The notes below the pieces were generated by a model, which saw only the letters and a program-made list of their open reading frames with translations, was not told the DNA's origin and ran no database searches. Shown here piece after piece: positions 11,180 through 17,831 of a stretch of DNA of 22,209 nucleotides. Positions within the stretch are counted from its first letter, which is position 1; every line of letters starts with the position of its first letter. Origin of the DNA: Amphimedon queenslandica (lineage: Eukaryota; Porifera; Demospongiae; Haplosclerida; Niphatidae); assembly GCF_000090795.2 (NCBI RefSeq), contig NW_003546353.1:128472-150680 (forward strand). The letters run 5' to 3'. Position numbers and translations under genes: made by a program.

Positions 11180-12945
11180 GGATTTCACACTGTATCCTTT
11201 GGCACTAGTAGCTCACATTGATGCCTTTTGGTCATTCTTTGTTGTTGATCTTCAAGAGTGTCTGAAGGAGGCTGATGTCTCTCTTGTCTCGCTATTAAAA
11301 ATGTTTTATTCTTTGAATGAATATTTCTGTTCACAGCGTAAGGACTAGTGCATTCATTAAAATACTGATATTATTTATTTATTTTATTTTATTTTATTTT
11401 ATATAGCTTCATTAAAGTTAAGTAAGTTTCATCAGACACTACTCCAGCAGTTTGAGCCATTGGTTGATTCATATCTCACTGGACTGAATGAGAATATCAG
11501 GAATGATCTTGAGCAGTTCCTACAGCACGAAACATGGCTACCAGTCAAGTGAGACCCTGTAGTGTAGCCTAAACTAAACCTGGTTATATTTAGATTTGTT
11601 GCAAATTTTTAAAGTTGTTAAAAAATTGAGCCAAAGCCCTTGTACTACTTGTATATGTGCAGGGACTTTAGCCAAATTTTACCAAAAATGAAAGAGATAA
11701 TTCTCCATTTTATAATTATATTTTATTTCAATATCTTTCTCTAGTGAATGCTGCTATAGCATGCAAGGCTGTCTTGAAGCACTGGAGTCCATCAAAACGT
11801 TTGTTGAGCAGTTGAACTGGCCACAGGATCCATTTGCTACTTCACTAGTGACCAAAGTCCAGACTATTTGTGCTGATAAATTTGAAATTGTTGTTAAATT
11901 GTGAGAAAAAGAAAGGGCCGGAGCTAGGGTATGTTTAATTTATTCTTTTAGTACACTAGAACAGTGTGACCTTCAGCTGAAAGGACTTCTCATGAAGAAT
12001 GGCTCCATTTTACCAAAACCAGTCATCACAATGGTCAATACTATTATGTTCCTTGGAGCACAGGTATATGATATTTATTTATTTATTTATTTATTATGTT
12101 TGTTTGTTTGTTTGTTGTTATAGGCTGCTTCTTTTTGTGGTTTTTCTCAGAGTTCTAGTGGACAAGTTCCTCAAGAAGTTAGTTTGTATCAATTTAGTTA
12201 TGAACCTGACCCTCTCTCCTTAGCAACTAAGTATAGCTGTTAACATGACTACTTCATTAGAGAATTCTGTTGATAAAATGCTTAGCTCAGTAATTCAAAA
12301 GGTACGTACTGTGTCATGTGATCATGTTGTGATGTCACATGATGTCATTTGATGTCACATTATCCTCTAGTTGTGTGAGCCTTTCAATGAGCTACTGGAA
12401 CTGATGTCGAAACAGGATCCAACAGCTAGTCTGTTCTCTTCATTGAGGAAGATTGTAATCACATGATAATCACATGACTGATCATTGATACGTTACTAGG
12501 TACCTGGTCAGATACCAACTGAAGGATACTGCTCTTATGTTAAAACTAACTTGCAACACTTGTCATCTACACTCGTTTTAGCTGCTTTTAACAATTTTGT
12601 ACTAGTAAGGAGAGAGAGAGAGAGAGAGAGAGAGAGGGATAAACTGTTATTATGTTTATTAGAACTGGTATGAGTCACAGATGAGGTTATTAAACCAGTG
12701 GGTGAGGTATAGGCCAATATTCTCACTCAATCCTGCTCAACAGGACGCCATTGAAGCACTACTGAAGGTTTGATAGTGACTGCTAGCAAGTAGCTACTAT
12801 AGTTCCTTCTCTTTAGGATATCAGGGACCTATTCCTGGAGGTTGATTTAGACGAAGAGCAGCTGGAGACTGAGAACTATGGACAGATTGAAGACCGACTG
12901 AGGAAAGAAAGATCACAAGCAGCTCTGATGGGGCAAGAAGACTAA
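6606..12945 (+). CDS. CADPS: Calcium-dependent secretion activator (CAPS/UNC-31 homologue), complete
   Basis: CAPS primes dense-core vesicles for Ca2+-triggered exocytosis by binding PIP2 and SNAREs. Twenty-six exons keep frame from ATG 6606 to TAA 12945 (about 1271 aa; human about 1350): 6606-6797, 7002-7730, 7787-7858, 8224-8372, 8489-8558, 8627-8695, 8742-8803, 8881-8989, 9080-9207, 9259-9428, 9606-9761, 9853-10028, 10171-10358, 10420-10588, 10663-10822, 10980-11074, 11181-11337, 11407-11548, 11745-11900, 11952-12063, 12124-12177, 12224-12301, 12371-12454, 12500-12604, 12663-12767, 12817-12945. Order: acidic Ser-rich N-terminus; conserved region with LFQNILGI; C2-like domain (about 395-500); PH domain (about 520-635; YLYCAGDFAFKQWRSRF, ending RDQWVQWLTRATGQ); MUN/MHD region starting GFFSPGQMYVIDEYCAR; acidic C-terminal tail. 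The family match runs through every exon. No break is seen. The exact start and the weak donor at 12768 are the least certain points. Confidence 0.95.
8010..8092 (-). repeat. Isolated antisense relative of the gene 1 satellite monomer
   Basis: Read on the minus strand this stretch contains ATTACATTTTCTGATGCATA, GTACTTATGCTGTGTAGAAAG and TTTGAGTTGATTCTGAT in the same order as the 177-bp monomer at 2541-4907, with scattered substitutions. It lies in CAPS intron 3 as a single copy and covers only about the middle third of the monomer clearly. Confidence 0.85.
8093..8200 (+). repeat. Dispersed intronic repeat, copy 1
   Basis: It contains GTCAAAGTCCCTGTACTAC and later TTTGGTCAAATTTCATCAAAAATGAAA. 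A diverged relative in the same orientation lies at about 11610-11715. The CAAAGTCCCTGTAC and GTACTTTGGTCAAA parts face each other, so the element is partly palindromic. It directly follows the antisense satellite relative in CAPS intron 3. Confidence 0.6.
8390..8456 (+). repeat. (ATT)n microsatellite in CAPS intron 4
   Basis: About 20 ATT units followed by a GTTT run fill the intron between 8373 and 8488. Confidence 0.95.
9011..9074 (+). repeat. (GTT)n microsatellite in CAPS intron 8
   Basis: About 19 GTT units end at the TATTCAG acceptor of the exon starting at 9080. The tract forms the pyrimidine-containing side of the acceptor. Confidence 0.95.
9781..9810 (+). repeat. Three exact copies of a 10-bp repeat in CAPS intron 11
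   Basis: GTTATACTGA occurs three times head to tail within a 91-nt intron. No function is evident. Confidence 0.9.
10369..10409 (+). repeat. (AAC)n/(AAT)n microsatellite in CAPS intron 13
   Basis: This is one of the few A-rich tracts on the sense strand of a host gene here. It fills a 61-nt intron whose acceptor CAATAG precedes the exon at 10420. Confidence 0.85.
10604..10662 (+). repeat. (ATT)n microsatellite forming CAPS intron 14
   Basis: ATT units with single AGT and AAT interruptions run up to the AATAG acceptor at 10661-10662. Confidence 0.9.
10851..10975 (+). repeat. Long (ATT)n microsatellite in CAPS intron 15
   Basis: About 40 ATT units with rare CTT and CAT interruptions make up most of the intron and end at TTTTACAG (10979). 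It is the longest simple-sequence tract in the window. Confidence 0.95.
11098..11179 (+). repeat. (ATT)n microsatellite in CAPS intron 16
   Basis: ATT units run directly into the splice acceptor: the last unit is TTATTAG, followed by the exon at 11181. Confidence 0.95.
11610..11715 (+). repeat. Dispersed intronic repeat, copy 2
   Basis: It shares the pattern GCCAAAGCCCTTGTACTAC, GGGACTTTAGCCAAATTT and ACCAAAAATGAAA with the copy at 8093-8200 in the same orientation, but is clearly diverged. It lies in CAPS intron 18. Confidence 0.55.
12609..12637 (+). repeat. (AG)n microsatellite in CAPS intron 24
   Basis: Fourteen or so AG units sit directly behind the GTAAGG donor at 12605. Confidence 0.9.
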
Positions 12946-13174
12946 CAGCCACAGAATATTGCTATTGCTTCTTCTCCTGCAGTAGAAGGAGCTTCCCTAC
13001 CATTATACATGTACATTATAATTCATGACATTATTTTTAGCACAGCATTCATCAATCATCAGCAACCATACTGTCTTAATTTTATTCATCAGTTCAGCTC
13101 ATCTTTTACTAATATTCATAGTTTAGCAGTAAAGAGCAAATCAGCAATTCCACTAGTATAGCCACACCTTTGTA
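12946..13174 (+). other. Intergenic region: CAPS 3' UTR and TARG1-like gene 5' region
   Basis: This holds 229 bp between two same-strand genes. No AATAAA is seen after the CAPS stop. ACATGTACATTATAATTC lies near 13006. The close spacing means the downstream promoter must sit within or next to the CAPS 3' UTR. Confidence 0.5.
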
Positions 13175-14459
13175 ATGGCTGAGTCTATGGGTGATCCAGT
13201 TAAAGAAAGTGATGGCGGAGGAGGAGAAGCAACTAATGAAGGAGAAGGCGAATGTAAAGAGAAAGGAGAGCAAGCAACTTGTAAATTGAAGTTGGATAGA
13301 AGAAGCCAAGAGGAAAGAAAAAAAGAGGGTAACAGTAAGAGTAGAAGGCGGGAGAAAAGACTAAGGGAAAGAATGAATGCTGAACGTCCTAAGGATGTGG
13401 TAAATGAAGAAAGAGAGGCTAAACCAGGTGGAGCAGAAGGGCCTCAAGGCTTTATACCATCAAAGGAAGAAGACCTACAGGAACCAAAATATCCAGAGAA
13501 GAAAGAATGGCCGAGGGGAAGAGACAAACACTTAGACAGAAGATATGATGACCATGGAGGGTATTATGATGGAGATCATAGTAGACACAGAAAAGATGAA
13601 GATGAAAGAGATCACTATGGAAGACACGGGGATCATCATGAAGGATATAGACATGATGAAAGATTAAGGTACGATGAAAGACCAAGATACGATGGAAGAC
13701 AAAGATATGATGGAAGACAAAGATACGATGGAAGGCAAAGATATGATGAAAGATCAAGATATGATGGAGGTGATAGACATAGGGAATATGGACAATATGA
13801 AAGACACAGACAAGGTAAATATGGTGAAGGTCACAGAAGAGGAGGAGGAGGGAAAGGTCCTCGTAGACATGAGCCAAAACTGAGGCCAAAACCTACACTA
13901 CCACCTGGAGTGACATCATTTAGACTAGAAGAGCTTGACCTGTTTGATTCTCCTGCCAGTTCAAGTTTAGCTCACTGTGTCAGTGAAGACATGCACATGG
14001 GAAAAGGAATCGCTGTAGCTTTTAAAAAAAAGTTTAAAAGAGTGGATCAACTTTTGGAACAAGGTGTGTTATTATTATTATCATTTATTATTATTATTAT
14101 TTATTATTATTATTATTTTCACAGGTGTTAAAACTGGAGGTGTGGCTGTGTTAGAAGATAACAAACGCTACATATATTACCTGGTAAAATAATTATTTGA
14201 ATTATTATTTATTATTAATATTATTTTTCAGGTAACAAAAAAGAAGTATTTCCACAGACCGACTAACGATACATTAAAAAGTTCTTTATCAGTGATGAGG
14301 GAACACATAGTAGCTAATGGTGTGAAGGAACTGCATATGCCGCTAATTGGGTGTGGCTTAGACGAACTAGACTGGTATACAGATGTTGCATATATGATTG
14401 ATGAAATATTCAAAGATATTAAAGACTTAAAAATTACTGTTTGCTACTTAGGAGAATAA
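13175..14459 (+). CDS. OARD1: TARG1/OARD1-type macrodomain hydrolase with long charged N-terminal extension
   Basis: TARG1 (OARD1) removes ADP-ribose from glutamate/aspartate on proteins and deacylates O-acetyl-ADP-ribose. Three exons, 13175-14063, 14125-14183 and 14232-14459, give 391 aa; human OARD1 is about 152. Residues about 242-391 are the macrodomain: [45 protein letters not shown] and [12 protein letters not shown]. The catalytic pair of human TARG1 (Lys84 and Asp125) is kept at about Lys319 and Asp360, with identical 41-residue spacing. Residues 1-240 have no counterpart in human TARG1. They start with an acidic Gly/Glu-rich part, continue with basic Arg/Lys/Glu helices, and then an Arg/Tyr/Asp/His-rich low-complexity region with RYDGRQ repeats and [11 protein letters not shown]. 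Extension and domain start lie in one uninterrupted exon, so the fusion is read directly. An internal start remains possible, but no Met close before the macrodomain is obvious. Confidence 0.9.
13665..13771 (+). repeat. In-frame 18-bp coding repeat (RYDxRx units)
   Basis: Six tandem 18-bp units encode [12 protein letters not shown] (three times), RYDERS and RYDGGD at residues about 164-199 of the TARG1-like protein. Third-base differences between units (TAC/TAT, AGA/AGG) show the array is not brand new. The period is a multiple of three, so copy-number change would keep frame. Confidence 0.9.
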
Positions 14460-14525
14460 GCCATTTTTATTAATTTTTGTACAATTTTTAGAAATTTTGT
14501 TAGCATCGTATGTTCCTGGTTTTTA

Positions 14526-14741
14526 CCTTAAGCCTACTATTTTTAGCGTCTACTAAATTTAGCTATATTAGCGAGAGAGCTTTAAACTGCTAAATTAAAT
14601 AGACGCCAAAATAATTATTATTCATTATAATGGTTATTATTTATAGTTAATTTGGTTAAAAACGCTAAAATTAGTAACGCTAAACATGACTTTTGCTGAT
14701 TTCGCTAAATTTAGTAGACGCAAATAATAGTAGGCTTAAGG
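14526..14741. mobile_element. 216-bp MITE with long terminal inverted repeats and TA target duplication
   Basis: The left end begins CCTTAAGCCTACTATTTTTA then GCGTCTACTAAATTTAGC. The right end is its inverse, GCTAAATTTAGTAGACGC, then AAATAATAGTAGGCTTAAGG. The inverted repeats are about 36-38 bp and nearly perfect, differing mainly by two to three T/A bases. TA flanks the element on both sides (14524-14525 and 14742-14743), as expected for Tc1/mariner-type insertion. Subterminal copies of the GCTAAAT and TAGACGC motifs recur inside. It has no coding capacity and sits just downstream of the TARG1-like stop codon, probably in its 3' UTR. Confidence 0.85.
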
Positions 14742-15027
14742 TAATTCAAATACAAAATAGGTGAGAATTTCACCTAAAATAGATCAGAAAATATCAAAAA
14801 TAGTAGAACTGATTTATGCTATAAAAACCACATAAAAGTAATAACAATAATCCTTAATTACAATAAAACATTTAGAATAACGACACATAAAGTGTACTTT
14901 AAAAAGACAAGTACATGTACGTACATAATAATAATAATAATAATAACAATAACAATATTAATAAGATAGTATTATAATCATTATTTATAATACAGAGAGT
15001 GTTTTTCAGTTGTTATATTGAAGAGGC
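14742..15027. other. AT-rich convergent intergenic region
   Basis: This stretch lies between the MITE and the PDCL stop codon. It contains an AATAAA on the plus strand at 14862-14867, a candidate poly(A) signal for the TARG1-like gene, and an AAT/AAC microsatellite at about 14926-14962. No coding potential is seen. Confidence 0.5.
14862..14867 (+). terminator. Candidate polyadenylation signal AATAAA for the TARG1-like gene
   Basis: A canonical hexamer about 400 bp past the stop codon. Its use would place the whole MITE in the 3' UTR. Supported by motif and position only. Confidence 0.35.
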
Positions 15028-17677
15028 TTATAACTCATCATCATCAGTATCTGAGGGTTTATCTGAGACAGAAGGGCGCGGGGAAAGATTGTAAGCTCCC
15101 AGTATCCTAGCCTCATCATTACTGGGGAGGCAATTGTTACTAAAAATAGAACAAAAGAGAACAGTACTAGCTGTTATAAAAATAGAATCATTTATAGACA
15201 AAGCGTAATTGTAAGACAATGTTACTAAAAATAAAATAATTATTTAAAAATAGAAGACAGGTGCTCACTCGTGAAGGAAGTCCTCAATGTCATTCATTTT
15301 AAAAGATTCCCCAAGAGTGTCTGTGACTCTTAAAAGATTACCAATCATGTTACCACTTTTGTAGACCAATATGGCAGGAAGACCTTTCTCTTGCTAAAGG
15401 AGAAGAGAAGACATATTGATCATACATGATGACACTGTGACTTACAAATTCTTTGCTTAATTCCAATTGGTGAGATTGGATTCGACAAAACTTTACCTAA
15501 AAGATTGTAAAGCAACCAAAATGACAACACTACTGAGAAAACTTATGTAGAATACTAAGCATCAAAAGTTATTCAAATTACATGTAATTGTGTTTATACT
15601 CTCATGTCTGTCACCTGACTCACACTACAGTCACTACTGCATCACATTTAATCACTAAATGAACAGTATCGCATTACAAAAGTTGTACAAACGTACACTA
15701 AAATAGGAAATGTAATTAATTACTAGATAAACAGGACACAAACACAATAGATGTGGCACATCCTTAATACTAAATAAAGGACAAACAGGATGGAACTTAT
15801 AGACAAAGGCATAGTAATAATCCTGAGTCTTTACTGCTACATCTATAGAGAGAGTTCAAGTCACTTTTGGTCTCTCATACTCAGCCCTGGTGTCCTTAAG
15901 ACTCTCATTATTAGTTAGAATAGTCCCTCAGACTTTATTTCTACTTATAACACAGTGAGTGTACTCTCTCCTCATTCATACACAAAGGCAGTGGCTATTA
16001 GATTATCTTAACACAAACAAATTGACTGATAGTGTACCATGTACACACAAACACTAACTGTGGGATACTTCTTGGCAAGATCAGCAAGACATCTGTTCAA
16101 CTTGACACATGTGATAAAGAACTAGACAGTAATTTATTACTAATAATAATAATAATAATAATGTTAACACCCTCACTTCATCATAAATATGAATGATAAC
16201 AAAGACATCAGGAGGAGCTGAATCTATAGCAACTGCATATTTATCACCACGTAGTTCAGTAAGATTACCAAACATTCTCCTAAAAGAGAGAGAGAGAGAG
16301 AGGGAGAGAGAGAGAGAGAGAGGAATTAGAACAAAAAAGACATACACAAATAGGAAGGGAAGTACAGTAGGAAGACCAGGAAATGTTTATGATTACATTA
16401 TATTGAAAGGGACTGTGTACATTATGATGTATAAGATATGTCAACTATGCACAGCAGTGTGGCCATGACACATGTGCAGTATAAATGACAAATAAAATAA
16501 TTAGCTAAATCACTAATATTGAGCCATGGTCCATTAATCAACTACTATTACTAAATCAATAATCTAATTCATTATTGATACCTTTTCTTTCCGTGAGTTT
16601 TAGCCTGCTCCTTCATTTGCTGAATCCTCTGTGCCCTGTATTGTTGCATAAACGGATCCCCTCCATCAATTTCCAGCTGCTCTAGAGTATCCAATAGATC
16701 CTTGGAAGAGGACTTACCCCCGTCTGTCTCATCCTCTTCACTCTGAGGGTGGAGTCAAGGGGCGGGGCCAGGAGAGGAAAAGAGAGGAGACAGAAAGAGA
16801 GAGGAATAGAGAGATAAAGTAAAGGAAAAAGGATATAATGTGTAAATATAGACTCTATTAGATAAGAATAATTATCATAAGACAACACAAACACAAATAA
16901 ATACATGATGTGTACATTAAACACACAATACATGTACATGTACATGTATTGTGGCCCCTATCTACATGTACCTGTACTGTACTGTACCATATTATAATGT
17001 AACAAGAAACATGTCATGTACATGTACATGTACATGTACATGTATGAACATAAGAAACTGCAGAACTGTAAAACTGTCAGCTAGGGGCTTTGAGTTATTA
17101 TTTTGTCAATTCCCAAAAGTAGAACAAAAAGAGGATCTTGTATTATAAAGTGGAGCTCAAATAACCAGCTGCTTCAAGGTCAGCTGGTGAGTTTATTATA
17201 ATAATCCAATACGTAAAATGATGACAGAAATATTATAAGTAGTATAATGTAGACTATCTTATTATTATTTATAAAAGGAAAGAGAAACTGATACTACTGC
17301 TCACCTTTGGTTTGACGGTGAAAGCCATTTTATTGATCAATTCAACCTTCTTCTTCTCCTCCTGGGCTCTGGCCAGCCTCTCCTCGTACTTGAACCTCCG
17401 GTAATCATTGAGGACACCTTTAGGCCCAGTCTGATAGAAATACAACAATATTATATAACAGATCACTTAAAATACTTCTTTAATTATACTGCTGATTCAT
17501 AAGCACTCATAATAATTAAAAATAGTATAAATTATTATTATCACAGACTTGTGGCATTCCGTCCATCATTGGTTGTGGTACATAGCCAGGTACTTTCTCC
17601 TCTCCTTCATCCTCAGAGCTCGAGGCATAGTTGCTCTTCTTGTTTCCTCGTATCTTCTCTTCTAAAGGTGATGCCAT
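15028..17677 (-). CDS. PDCL: Phosducin-like protein (PDCL/PhLP1 family), complete
   Basis: PhLP1 is a co-chaperone that works with the CCT chaperonin to assemble G-protein beta-gamma dimers in the cytosol. Eight minus-strand coding exons, 17677-17549, 17430-17305, 16742-16582, 16279-16177, 16121-16059, 15496-15446, 15393-15269 and 15139-15028, give 289 aa (human PDCL 301). Residues 1-43 are an acidic N-terminus with YASSSEDEGEE. TGPKGVLNDYRRFK follows at about 44, the family's G-beta-contacting helix motif. Next come DPFMQQYRAQRIQQMKEQ, then the thioredoxin-like domain: VFVIIHIYDE, CLADLAKKYPTVKFCRIQS, and GLPAILVYKSGNMIGNLLRVTD. The acidic tail ends DTDDDEL. The redox CXXC is absent, as is usual for the family. 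Introns of 500-560 nt make this gene looser than its neighbours. ATG 17675-17677 agrees with the family length. Confidence 0.93.
15497..16058 (-). other. 562-nt PDCL intron
   Basis: This lies between the exons ending LAKKYPT and starting VKFC. I see no exon, RNA gene or repeat in it beyond general AT-richness. Confidence 0.6.
16139..16163 (-). repeat. (TTA)n microsatellite on the PDCL sense strand
   Basis: It reads TAATAATAA on the plus strand and TTATTATTA in the direction of PDCL transcription. It lies within the 55-nt intron between 16122 and 16176. Confidence 0.9.
16284..16321 (-). repeat. (CT)n microsatellite next to a PDCL acceptor
   Basis: GA units on the plus strand are CT units on the PDCL sense strand. 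They lie directly upstream of the TTTTAG acceptor (16281-16280) and so form its polypyrimidine tract. Confidence 0.9.
16931..16948. repeat. (CATGTA)3 palindromic hexamer array
   Basis: Three copies of CATGTA lie in the 562-nt PDCL intron 16743-17304. The sequence is nearly its own complement and so could form a hairpin. Confidence 0.9.
17015..17044. repeat. (CATGTA)5 palindromic hexamer array
   Basis: Five exact copies lie 66 bp from the three-copy array in the same PDCL intron. Shorter ACATGTAC runs are scattered over the window (for example 13004-13014, 14911-14920, 21165-21176). Confidence 0.95.
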
Positions 17678-17831
17678 TAGTGACAGCACAGCTGCTGCTG
17701 GTGCTAATAGTTAATAACCATAAATTAACTTTAATTGACCACACCTACCACTAACCACCCACTCATTTGAACGCAATTATAAAAACAGAGAGACACGCCC
17801 TAGAGCTAGTTGATCTGCGAGAGAAGGAGAG
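17678..17831. promoter_or_regulatory. 154-bp divergent promoter of PDCL and the IQSEC-like gene
   Basis: The start codons of two oppositely transcribed genes are only 154 bp apart. TATAAAAA at 17778-17785 lies 47 bp upstream of the IQSEC-like ATG, so that gene would have a very short 5' UTR. CACGCCC at about 17794-17800 could be a GC/KLF-type site. No TATA box is seen for PDCL. Confidence 0.55.

Noticed and set aside
13452-13889. Minus-strand 145-codon His/Phe-rich open frame
   Set aside because: It is the exact antisense of the RYDGRQ-rich region and only reflects that repeat.
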